A DNA stretch of 6,346 nt from Desulfobacca acetoxidans (GCA_022736495.1 DZCR01000175.1:1-6346), one strand, 5' to 3'. Positions 1 to 6,129 are shown, numbered from the stretch's first letter. Program-made: numbers and translations. The notes: generated by a model from the letters alone, not told the origin.

Positions 1-46
1 ATCTCTCCAAAGATGGTTTAATTTGATAGAGTTAATTAATGACAGC

Positions 47-61
47 CCCTTAGCATAAGGG
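47..61. repeat. Small perfect inverted repeat, 6-bp arms
   Basis: CCCTTA (47-52), loop GCA, TAAGGG (56-61). The arms are perfect but short, and no T-run follows, so this is not a normal intrinsic terminator. It lies about 26 bases upstream of the -35 candidate of shc, where it could be an operator half-site pair, or it may be chance. Confidence 0.3.
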
Positions 62-86
62 CGAATTGCTTGAGTAGGTGAAATAC

Positions 87-116
87 TTGGGGCTTTTTGA
101 GCGGGTATGCTATATT
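87..116 (+). promoter_or_regulatory. Possible sigma70-type promoter of shc
   Basis: TTGGGG (87-92) and TATATT (111-116) are separated by 18 bp. The -10 matches TATAAT at five of six positions and the -35 matches only TTG. The predicted transcript would start near 123, leaving a leader of about 25 bases that still contains the G-rich ribosome binding site. Assigned by eye only. Start-site mapping would decide. Confidence 0.35.
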
Positions 117-135
117 GTGCAGATTAAGAGAACTC

Positions 136-147
136 GGGGGGAAAGAA
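136..147 (+). promoter_or_regulatory. G-rich ribosome binding site of shc
   Basis: A six-G run followed by AAAGAA sits directly before the ATG at 148. Five Gs can pair with the CCUCC of 16S rRNA with one G-U wobble, and the spacing of about 6 bases is normal. This supports ATG 148 over the upstream TTG at 97. Unusually, a second run of eight Gs begins within the start codon itself (150-157). Confidence 0.5.
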
Positions 148-2118
148 ATGGGGGGGGAAACCATTTCAGTCCGTAGCCAAGCTGTTATTGACGCACTTCC
201 CAGAATCCACCTCAACCGGATCGAACGGGCCATCCGCCGAGCCACCGCCGCCATGCTGGAGATGCAGGAGCAGGCGGGATATTGGTGGGCCGAGTTGGAG
301 TCCAACGTCACCATTACCGCTGAGTATATCATGCTCCATCGGTTTTTGGGTCTGGACGAAGGCAAAGTGCCCCGGATGGTGGCGGATATCCTGGAAAAGC
401 AGCTGGACAACGGCGGCTGGTCCGTCTGGCATGGGGATGGCGGCGAGATCAGCGCTTCGGTGGAAGCCTATCTGGCCCTGAAAATGTCGGGGCTGCCGGC
501 CCAAGACCCGCGCCTGGTGAAGGCCCGGGAGTTTATCCACTCCAAGGGCGGCGCCCTGAAGAGCCGGGTCTTTACCCGCATCTTCCTGGCCCTGTTCGGC
601 CAGGTGAGTTGGGACGGCATTCCGCTGTTGCCGGTGGAGTTCATGCTGCTGCCGTCCTGGTCCGGGCTGAGTATCTATGAATTTTCCAGTTGGACCCGCC
701 TCACCGTAGTGCCCCTGATGATTATCATGGCCAAGCGCCCGGTCCACCACCTGCCGCCGGAACAGGGAGTGACGGAACTCTTTTTGTCCCCGGACGAACC
801 GGTTTCCCACCACCGGGTGGCCTGGAAGCGACAGGCGCCCCTGTTGGAAAATGTCTTTGTCATCCTGGACCGGATTCTGAAGATTTATGCCTGGTTGCGT
901 CTCCCCTGGCCCCGGAATTTCGCTCTCCGGCAAGCCGAAAAGTGGATTCTGGAGCACCAGGAGGAGAGTGGCGATTGGGGGGGCATTCAGCCGCCCATGG
1001 TCAACTCCCTGCTGGCCCTGCACTGCCGGGATTATGACCTGGAGCATGACGTGATGCAGCGGGGCCTTGCGGCCCTGGAGTTTTTCACCCTGGAGGAAGG
1101 CGAGCGCACCTGGCTGCAGTCCTGCATTTCGCCGATATGGGACACGGCCCTGGCCATCCGCGCCCTGGCCGCGGCCGGACTCCCGCCGGAGCATCCCGCC
1201 ATGGCCAAAGCCTCCGAATGGCTGCTGACCCAACAGATTTTCAAGCCCGGCGACTGGTCCGTCAAATGTCCCGACCTGCCGCCGGGGGGCTGGGCCTTCG
1301 AGTTTGTGAATAACTGGTACCCCGATGTGGATGACAGTTCCATGGTCCTGGTGGCCTTAAAAGAAGGTCTGGCGGATACGGCCAAACACCAGGCGGCCCT
1401 GCAGCGCGGCATTAACTGGTGTCTGGGCATGCAGTCGAAGAACGGCGGCTTCGCGTCATTCGATAAGGACAATACCAAGGAGTGGCTCAACGCCATTCCC
1501 TTCGGCGACTTAAAGGCCCTGGTGGACCCGCCCACCGAGGACATCACGGCCCGTATCCTGGAGATGATGGGGGCCTTCGGTCACGGCCTGGACCATCCCG
1601 TGGCCGTCCGGGCCCTGGCCTACCTGCGCCGCACGCAGCGCCCCGAGGGTCCCTGGTGGGGGCGTTGGGGCGTCAATTATCTCTACGGCACCTGGTCGGT
1701 GCTGGCGGCCCTGAAAAGCATCGGTGAGGACATGAGCCGACCGTACGTCCGCCGGGCGGTAGACTGGGTCAAGCACTGCCAGAATCCCGATGGCGGTTGG
1801 GGTGAGGTGTGTGAAACCTATCGCCATCCGGAACTCATGGGTCAGGGACCGTCCACCGCCTCCCAGACTGGCTGGGCCCTCCTGGGGCTGCTCGCCACGG
1901 GCGAAGTTCAGGCCCCGGAAGTGAAGGCAGGGGTGGATTACCTGGTAAAAACCCAGAATTCCCAGGGCCGCTGGGATGAAGAGCAATTTACCGGCACCGG
2001 CTTCCCCAACCACTTCATGATTCGCTATCATCTCTATCGGGACTGTTTTCCCCTGATGGCTTTGGGTACCTATCTCCAAGCCTTGACGACCTTGGCCGGG
2101 GCCAATCCCCGCGTCTGA
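148..2118 (+). CDS. shc: Squalene-hopene cyclase
   Basis: Cyclises squalene to hopene (diploptene) and hopanol, the first committed step of hopanoid synthesis. The family is monotopic on the inner membrane, and no transmembrane helix is expected. The product is 656 aa from ATG 148, within the usual 630-720. The acid motif that starts the polycyclisation, DVDD, is at residues 393-396. QW repeats of the two alpha-barrel domains are visible ending near W91, W277, W370, F435, W507, W551 and W609. The N-terminal GYWWAELESN...ITAEY block and the C-terminal GTGFPNHFMIRYHLYRDCFPLMALG block are strongly typical, the latter lining the active site. The frame extends to TTG 97 (17 more residues), but ATG 148 has the G-rich Shine-Dalgarno. 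It is the first gene of a four-gene same-strand run, followed by hpnA after 126 bases. Oxidosqualene (sterol) cyclases share the QW repeats, but DxDD is the hopene-cyclase form. Function is very secure. Confidence 0.97.
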   Translation: MGGETISVRSQAVIDALPRIHLNRIERAIRRATAAMLEMQEQAGYWWAELESNVTITAEYIMLHRFLGLDEGKVPRMVADILEKQLDNGGWSVWHGDGGEISASVEAYLALKMSGLPAQDPRLVKAREFIHSKGGALKSRVFTRIFLALFGQVSWDGIPLLPVEFMLLPSWSGLSIYEFSSWTRLTVVPLMIIMAKRPVHHLPPEQGVTELFLSPDEPVSHHRVAWKRQAPLLENVFVILDRILKIYAWLRLPWPRNFALRQAEKWILEHQEESGDWGGIQPPMVNSLLALHCRDYDLEHDVMQRGLAALEFFTLEEGERTWLQSCISPIWDTALAIRALAAAGLPPEHPAMAKASEWLLTQQIFKPGDWSVKCPDLPPGGWAFEFVNNWYPDVDDSSMVLVALKEGLADTAKHQAALQRGINWCLGMQSKNGGFASFDKDNTKEWLNAIPFGDLKALVDPPTEDITARILEMMGAFGHGLDHPVAVRALAYLRRTQRPEGPWWGRWGVNYLYGTWSVLAALKSIGEDMSRPYVRRAVDWVKHCQNPDGGWGEVCETYRHPELMGQGPSTASQTGWALLGLLATGEVQAPEVKAGVDYLVKTQNSQGRWDEEQFTGTGFPNHFMIRYHLYRDCFPLMALGTYLQALTTLAGANPRV

Positions 2119-2145
2119 TTGCGCTGAGAGCCCAAACTTTATAAT
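2119..2145 (+). promoter_or_regulatory. Possible internal promoter for hpnA-hpnH
   Basis: A perfect TATAAT lies at 2140-2145, just after the shc stop codon, in otherwise GC-rich DNA. The best -35 candidate is TTGCGC (2119-2124) with a spacer of only 15 bp, which is short, and no extended -10 TGn is present. If active, transcription would start near 2152 and give a leader of roughly 90 bases that contains the 2168-2189 palindrome. Read by eye only. Confidence 0.3.
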
Positions 2146-2167
2146 GGCGAAATGGTGGGGAGGCACC

Positions 2168-2189
2168 GGGGCGGTTGGCCAACCGCCCC
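2168..2189. repeat. Perfect 22-bp GC-rich palindrome between shc and hpnA
   Basis: GGGGCGGTTGG followed at once by its exact reverse complement CCAACCGCCCC. As RNA it would fold into a very stable hairpin (9-10 bp with a small loop), extendable by AGG (2161-2163) pairing with CCT (2191-2193) across an asymmetric bulge. No T-run follows, so it is not a classical terminator. Options are a dispersed palindromic (REP-like) element, an mRNA-stability or attenuation structure between shc and hpnA, or a dimeric repressor site just downstream of the TATAAT at 2140. Confidence 0.75.
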
Positions 2190-2244
2190 TCCTGTTTCAG
2201 ACCCTGCGGTGGCCGGTAACCAACTGGTCATGATAAAAGAGCAC

Positions 2245-3282
2245 ATGTCGGTAATCTCTTCCGAAAACCAAAAACCGAAAATTGAAAACCCTCGCTTCGG
2301 TAAAACCCTGGTGACCGGCGGCACCGGCTTTGTGGGCCGGGCCGTGGTGGAGGCACTGCTGGCGGCCGGCCGGGAGGTGCGGGTTTTGGCGCGCCATCCC
2401 GAGCACCCGGCTCTGACTGGCCTGGCGGTGGAAGTAGCCGTGGGCGACTTGTTAGACCGGGATTCGCTGGCACGCGCCCTGACGGCCTGTACGAACCTCT
2501 TCCATGTGGCCGCGGACTATCGCCTCTGGGTACCGGACCCCGCCGCCATGTACGCCGTCAACGTGGACGGCACCCGGCAGTTGCTTGAGGCGGCTGCGGC
2601 TCAGGGCGTGAACCGGGTGGTCTATACCAGCACCGTGGGCACCCTGGGCAACCCCGGGGACGGCACTCCCGGCGCCGAGGACACCCCGGTCCACCTGGAA
2701 GACATGGTGGGCCACTACAAGCGCTCCAAATTCCTGGCAGAGAACGTGGCCCTGGACTTCGCCCGGCAGGGCCTGCCCCTGGTGGTGGTCAACCCCAGCA
2801 CGCCGGTGGGCCCCTGGGACTCCCGCCCCACTCCCACCGGATTGATGATCGTGGATTTCCTCAAGCGGCGTATGCCGGCCTACCTGGAGACGGGCCTCAA
2901 TCTCATCCACGTGCGGGATGTGGCCCAGGGTCACCTCCTGGCCGAGGCTCAAGGGCAGGTCGGGGAAAAGTACATATTGGGCAACGAAAACCTCAGCCTG
3001 TCCCAAATCTTTCATATGCTGGCGGAAATCACCGGTCTGCCGGCTCCCATCGTGAAACTGCCCTATTGGCCGGTCCTGGGGCTGGCCTACGCTGACGAAT
3101 TCTTCGCCACCTATATCCGGCGGCGTCCGCCCCGCATGCCGGTCGCGGCCATCCGCATGGCCAAGAAATTTATGTACTTTGACAATCGGAAAGCGATAGA
3201 ATATCTAGGACTCACCTTAACCCCGGTGCGCCAGGCCCTGGCCGACGCGGTGGCCTGGTTTCAAGAGCGCGGTTATGCGTGA
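2245..3282 (+). CDS. hpnA: Hopanoid-associated sugar epimerase (SDR family), HpnA
   Basis: Extended short-chain dehydrogenase/reductase, cytosolic and NAD(P)-dependent. HpnA is named from its constant presence in hopanoid clusters. A sugar-nucleotide or hopanoid side-chain sugar is the presumed substrate, but to my knowledge the reaction is not established. The product is 345 aa from ATG 2245. The Rossmann dinucleotide motif TGGTGFVG is at residues 24-31, and the catalytic set is Ser129 (YTSTVG), Tyr158 and Lys162 (YKRSK). The family block NPSTPVGPWDSRPTPTG and the IHVRDVAQGH segment are also clear. ATG 2245 is chosen because family members start only a few residues before the Rossmann motif. 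ATG 2230 (+5 aa) and ATG 2152 (+31 aa) are in frame but less likely, and the only nearby Shine-Dalgarno-like sequence is a weak AGAG at 2238-2241. The first ~20 residues are an unusual Lys/Asn-rich tail coded by an A-rich repeat. The stop overlaps a possible GTG start of hpnH. Confidence 0.92.
   Translation: MSVISSENQKPKIENPRFGKTLVTGGTGFVGRAVVEALLAAGREVRVLARHPEHPALTGLAVEVAVGDLLDRDSLARALTACTNLFHVAADYRLWVPDPAAMYAVNVDGTRQLLEAAAAQGVNRVVYTSTVGTLGNPGDGTPGAEDTPVHLEDMVGHYKRSKFLAENVALDFARQGLPLVVVNPSTPVGPWDSRPTPTGLMIVDFLKRRMPAYLETGLNLIHVRDVAQGHLLAEAQGQVGEKYILGNENLSLSQIFHMLAEITGLPAPIVKLPYWPVLGLAYADEFFATYIRRRPPRMPVAAIRMAKKFMYFDNRKAIEYLGLTLTPVRQALADAVAWFQERGYA
2261..2288 (+). repeat. A-rich 14-bp tandem repeat, two copies, within the 5' end of hpnA
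   Basis: Copy one is 2261-2274 and copy two is 2275-2288. Both begin CCGAAAA and they match at 11 of 14 positions. The stretch codes for the low-complexity SENQKPKIEN tail of HpnA ahead of its Rossmann fold and is strongly A-rich compared with the surrounding gene. Fourteen is not a multiple of three, so gain or loss of one unit would shift the hpnA frame. Confidence 0.55.
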
Positions 3283-3310
3283 TCAGGTCCGTGATTTACT
3301 GCGCACAAAC

Positions 3311-3320
3311 AGAGGAGAGG
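3311..3320 (+). promoter_or_regulatory. Strong ribosome binding site that decides the hpnH start
   Basis: AGAGGAGAGG ends 6 bases before TTG 3327, and AGGAG within it ends 9 bases before. No comparable site precedes the GTG at 3279. The family N-terminus (RFPLSLS..LTRY) begins exactly after this TTG, so the site and the homology agree. Confidence 0.7.
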
Positions 3321-3326
3321 AAAGGT

Positions 3327-4322
3327 TTGCGTTTCCCGTTAAGTTTGAGTTTTGATTTAACCCGTTACCTCATGAAAAAGCGCCTCCTGGGGGAGGAGAA
3401 GTTCCCCCTGGTTCTGATGCTCGAGCCCACCCACCAGTGCAATCTGGCCTGTCAGGGCTGCGGCCGTATTCAGGAGTATCATGATACCCTCGGACAGTCC
3501 CTGACCCTGGGAGAGTGCCTCGGGGCCGTGGAGGAATGCGGCGCGCCGGTGGTGACCGTTACCGGCGGCGAACCCCTGATCTATCCTCCGGTCTTCGAGT
3601 TGTTGCAGGAACTGGTGCACCGCCGCAAACACATCTATCTGTGCAGCAACGCCATTTTACTGGAAAAAGCGCTACCCCGGCTGCCTCGCTCCAACCGGTT
3701 GACCCTGAGCCTCCACCTGGACGGTCTGCCCCCCACCCATGACCACATTTTGGGGCGCCCGGGGGTGTTCAACCTGGCCATCAAGGCCATCAAGGCCGCC
3801 AAGGCCCAGGGGTTCCGGGTGTGCACCAACACCTCCGTCTACAAAGAAACCGATCCCCAGGAACTGGAAATTCTCTTCTCTTACCTGGAGCATATCGGCG
3901 TGGACGGCCTCCTGGTGTCCCCGGCCTATAGCTTTGCCGGGGTCAACGATGAGCTGTTTTTGAGCCGGGAGGAGATCAAAGACAAGTTTATCCGTTTGAC
4001 GGGCAACGGGCAGCATTTCAAATTCTTCAGTACGCCGCTGTATCTGAGTTTCCTCCGGGGGGAGCGGGACTACGAGTGCACCCCCTGGGCCAACCCCACC
4101 CGCAACCCGATGGGATGGCGGTCCCCCTGCTACCAGATCGCGGACACCCACTATGCCACCTTTGCCGATCTGATGAAGAAGACCCGGTGGGAGGATTACG
4201 GCGTGGGCCGGGACCCCCGCTGCGCCCAATGCATGATGCATTCCGGGTTCGAACCCACCGTGGTCCGCAAGATGAGCGGCCTGGCGGATATCTGGACCAT
4301 GCTCCGCTGGAATCTTAGTTGA
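3327..4322 (+). CDS. hpnH: Adenosyl-hopane synthase HpnH (radical SAM)
   Basis: Radical SAM enzyme that adds the 5'-deoxyadenosyl radical to diploptene to form adenosylhopane, the first step of C35 bacteriohopanepolyol synthesis. It acts at the cytosolic side on the Shc product. The product is 331 aa from TTG 3327. The [4Fe-4S]-binding CxxxCxxC is Cys38, Cys42 and Cys45 (CNLACQGC), and the SAM-binding GGEP motif is at residues 80-83. HpnH hallmarks follow: CTPWANPTRNPMGW, a SPCY cysteine, and C-terminal RCAQCMMHSGFEPTVV with Cys299 and Cys302. The TTG start is preferred because of the AGAGGAGAGG site and because family proteins begin at this RFPLSLS segment. GTG 3279, overlapping the hpnA stop as GTGA, would add 16 residues (347 aa). 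The preceding gene hpnA ends 44 bases upstream, so co-transcription is very likely. Residue 306 is Ser where, from memory, alphaproteobacterial homologues have Cys. HpnG, which would remove the adenine next, is not in this window. Confidence 0.95.
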   Translation: MRFPLSLSFDLTRYLMKKRLLGEEKFPLVLMLEPTHQCNLACQGCGRIQEYHDTLGQSLTLGECLGAVEECGAPVVTVTGGEPLIYPPVFELLQELVHRRKHIYLCSNAILLEKALPRLPRSNRLTLSLHLDGLPPTHDHILGRPGVFNLAIKAIKAAKAQGFRVCTNTSVYKETDPQELEILFSYLEHIGVDGLLVSPAYSFAGVNDELFLSREEIKDKFIRLTGNGQHFKFFSTPLYLSFLRGERDYECTPWANPTRNPMGWRSPCYQIADTHYATFADLMKKTRWEDYGVGRDPRCAQCMMHSGFEPTVVRKMSGLADIWTMLRWNLS

Positions 4323-4349
4323 TGGGATTGAGCAGAAATTTTGCGGGGA

Positions 4350-4386
4350 GAGGCGGGAGCGCTTCCAAAAAGCCCTTGACCGCCTC
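4350..4386 (+). repeat. Hairpin in the hpnH-glycosyltransferase gap
   Basis: GAGGCGG (4350-4356) pairs perfectly with CCGCCTC (4380-4386). Inside it GCTT (4361-4364) can pair with AAGC (4370-4373) around a CCAAA loop. No T-run follows, so a classical terminator is unlikely. It ends 18 bases before the GTG start at 4405 and also ties up the purine-rich GGGGAGAGGCGGGAG stretch (4345-4359), so it could affect message stability or translation of the next gene. Confidence 0.45.
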
Positions 4387-4404
4387 CCTGACCTAAACCT
4401 CGTT

Positions 4405-6096
4405 GTGAAGCGCGTTGTAAGCTCCCCGGCTCCAGATTTCCCCTGGATGAACGGCGTCACCCTGGTGCTGGTCTGCCTGGGTCTCTACCTTCCCCTTTTT
4501 TGGCAACTCCCGCTGTCGCGAGCCGAAGCCATGTACGCCCTGATCCCCCAAGAGATGCTGGCGGCCGGGTCCTGGCTGACCCCCACCCTCAACGGGGTGC
4601 ACTACCTGGACAAGCCCCAGATGCTCTTCTGGGTTAACCTGTTGGGCTACAAGATTTTGGGGGTCTCGGCCTGGAGCGCCCGGGTCCCCACCCTGGCCCT
4701 GACCGTGGGCGAAGTCTGGCTCACCTATCTCATGGGCCGGCGTCTCATCGGGCAGCAAGCCGCCTGGCTGGGCGGCTTCATCCTCCTCACCTGCATCGGC
4801 TTTTTCGTCCTGCACCTGCAGATTCTTACCGATCATCTCGTTACCCTGAGCCTCTTGGCGTCGCTGTACTGCCTCCTCCGTTGGCAGGAGATGCCGGGCT
4901 GGCGCTGGTCAACCCTGTTCTTCCTGGCCCTGGTGGCCGGGTTCCTCAGCAAGGGCTTTATCGGAGTAATCTTTCCCGTCTTGATCGGCCTGATCTATGC
5001 CTGGCAGATGCAGGATCGCCGCCTGCTGAAGCTGTTGTTCTCGCCGTCGGGAATAATCCTGGCCTTAGCCCTCCTGGCTGTCTGGGGGGTGGCCAGCGAA
5101 CTGGCCAATCCCGGCTATCTCAAGTTCCAGATCGTCAATGAGCAGATCATGCGGTTTTTGGGCCGGCGGCAGCCTCCCGATATCAATTCCTTCACTACCT
5201 GGGAGTTCTGGCTGTTCTTGGGAATCTGGCTCATGCCCTGGACCTTCATGCTGCCGTCTGCCCTCTGCCGTCTCTGGCAGGAGACCAGGCCGGGTCGAGA
5301 AGTGTTGCCGGCGGCGCGCCTGTTGATCACCTGGGCCGCGGTGATCCTGGTCTTCTTTACTTTATCGTCTAACCGCCTCGAATATTATTCCCTGCCCGCG
5401 TTGCCGGCCCTGGCCCTGATCCTGGGGCGGCGGGTGCAGCGCTATCTGGACACCCCCACAGACCGGGTTATTCCCTGGTCCCTCATGGCGTTGGGCCTGT
5501 TGGGTCTCTCGCTTTTGGCGCTGCTGCCCTCCCTGGAACGGGTCTGCGTGGAAAGCCGCCGGGAATTCTGCGGCATGGTCACCGCCCTCTCTCCCATTGC
5601 CCGGCGAGTCTCCTGGTTCATCCCGATTGCCGCCCTGGCGGGCGTAATGGCCGGACTACTCCGGCGGCGCCATTGGTCGGTGGCCAGTTATGGCGTCCTG
5701 GCCCTGGGCATCGCCATCTTCACCTTTCAGAGCTTTTCAAGCCTCACGCCCAGGCTCTGCGACCGGCAGGCGGGCTTATATGTCCGGCAACATGCCGCTC
5801 CCCAGGATATCTTGATCATGGGGCCCATCGAAGAATTTGAATACGGGGCCTCCCTGGAATATTATGCCCAGCGCCATATTCTCATGGTGAGGCGCAACGG
5901 TCTGCCCCAGTTCCCCTACCCGGTGGACCCCGCCTTGAACTACATCATCTCAGCGGAACATCTGAAAGAGTTGTGGCAAGGCCCCCAAAAGGTCTTTCTC
6001 CTGTGGGATGACGCCACCCCGCCGGAGCCTTGCCTGCAAGGTGCTCATGCGGTTTTGACCCTGCCGGACAAGCGCCTGCTGGTCAATCATCCCTGA
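4405..6096 (+). CDS. ArnT/PMT-type membrane glycosyltransferase (GT83/GT39-like)
   Basis: GT-C fold enzyme. Family members move a sugar from polyprenyl phosphate to a lipid (lipid A for ArnT) or protein on the periplasmic side of the inner membrane. The product is 563 aa, close to ArnT (about 550). It has roughly 11-13 hydrophobic segments from residue ~18 to ~450, then a soluble C-terminal part from ~453. Family marks: first periplasmic loop RAEAMYALIPQEML (Glu41) followed by LNGVHYLDKPQMLFW (Lys70, the usual KP lysine), Asp143 (LTDHL), LSKGFIG (Lys183), and YYSLPALPALALILG (326-340). The normal Asp-Glu pair of the first loop appears as Ala-Glu. GTG 4405 has no clear Shine-Dalgarno. ATG 4447 is an alternative, and the frame stays open upstream to 4276 without a standard start. 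It lies 82 bases after hpnH on the same strand. The family is secure, the sugar and acceptor are unknown, and a role in glycosylating a hopanoid or lipid A is inference. Confidence 0.85.
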   Translation: MKRVVSSPAPDFPWMNGVTLVLVCLGLYLPLFWQLPLSRAEAMYALIPQEMLAAGSWLTPTLNGVHYLDKPQMLFWVNLLGYKILGVSAWSARVPTLALTVGEVWLTYLMGRRLIGQQAAWLGGFILLTCIGFFVLHLQILTDHLVTLSLLASLYCLLRWQEMPGWRWSTLFFLALVAGFLSKGFIGVIFPVLIGLIYAWQMQDRRLLKLLFSPSGIILALALLAVWGVASELANPGYLKFQIVNEQIMRFLGRRQPPDINSFTTWEFWLFLGIWLMPWTFMLPSALCRLWQETRPGREVLPAARLLITWAAVILVFFTLSSNRLEYYSLPALPALALILGRRVQRYLDTPTDRVIPWSLMALGLLGLSLLALLPSLERVCVESRREFCGMVTALSPIARRVSWFIPIAALAGVMAGLLRRRHWSVASYGVLALGIAIFTFQSFSSLTPRLCDRQAGLYVRQHAAPQDILIMGPIEEFEYGASLEYYAQRHILMVRRNGLPQFPYPVDPALNYIISAEHLKELWQGPQKVFLLWDDATPPEPCLQGAHAVLTLPDKRLLVNHP

Positions 6097-6129
6097 GATT
6101 TCCCGAGGCCTCCAGATAAAACCCCCGTG

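Larger units (their letters stand above)
1..147. other. AT-rich region upstream of shc
   Basis: This stretch is much more AT-rich than the genes that follow and I see no convincing coding region in it. It contains a small inverted repeat (47-61), a possible promoter (87-116) and the ribosome binding site of shc. The shc reading frame is open back to a TTG at 97, but that start overlaps the best -10 candidate and has no Shine-Dalgarno, so the region is best read as the shc leader. The gene to the left lies outside the window. Confidence 0.6.

Noticed and set aside
88..102. Sigma54-like GG-N10-GC spacing upstream of shc
   Set aside because: TGG and GC fall at the right distance, but the -12 element lacks the TT before GC and the -24 element lacks CA. 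It is too weak to call.
166..1233. Long open frame on the minus strand opposite shc (and similar ones at 1510-2166 and 3672-4460)
   Set aside because: These are by-products of GC-rich coding on the + strand. Their translations are low-complexity Gly/Gln/Pro/His-rich with no recognisable domain, while the + strand frames match known families end to end.
1546..1575. Arg in the DITAR segment of Shc where the Alicyclobacillus enzyme has His451
   Set aside because: Arg at this position is, from memory, common in proteobacterial squalene-hopene cyclases, so it is not a sign of altered function.
3779..3805. Three 9-bp direct repeats (CATCAAGGC-like) inside hpnH
   Set aside because: They encode the AIKAIKAAK helix, which I recall as a conserved part of HpnH, so the repetition is explained by the protein.
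4303..4326. Possible frameshift joining hpnH to the following gene
   Set aside because: The HpnH C-terminus (MLRWNLS) looks complete for its type and the transferase has its own hydrophobic N-terminus, so two separate genes are the simpler reading.
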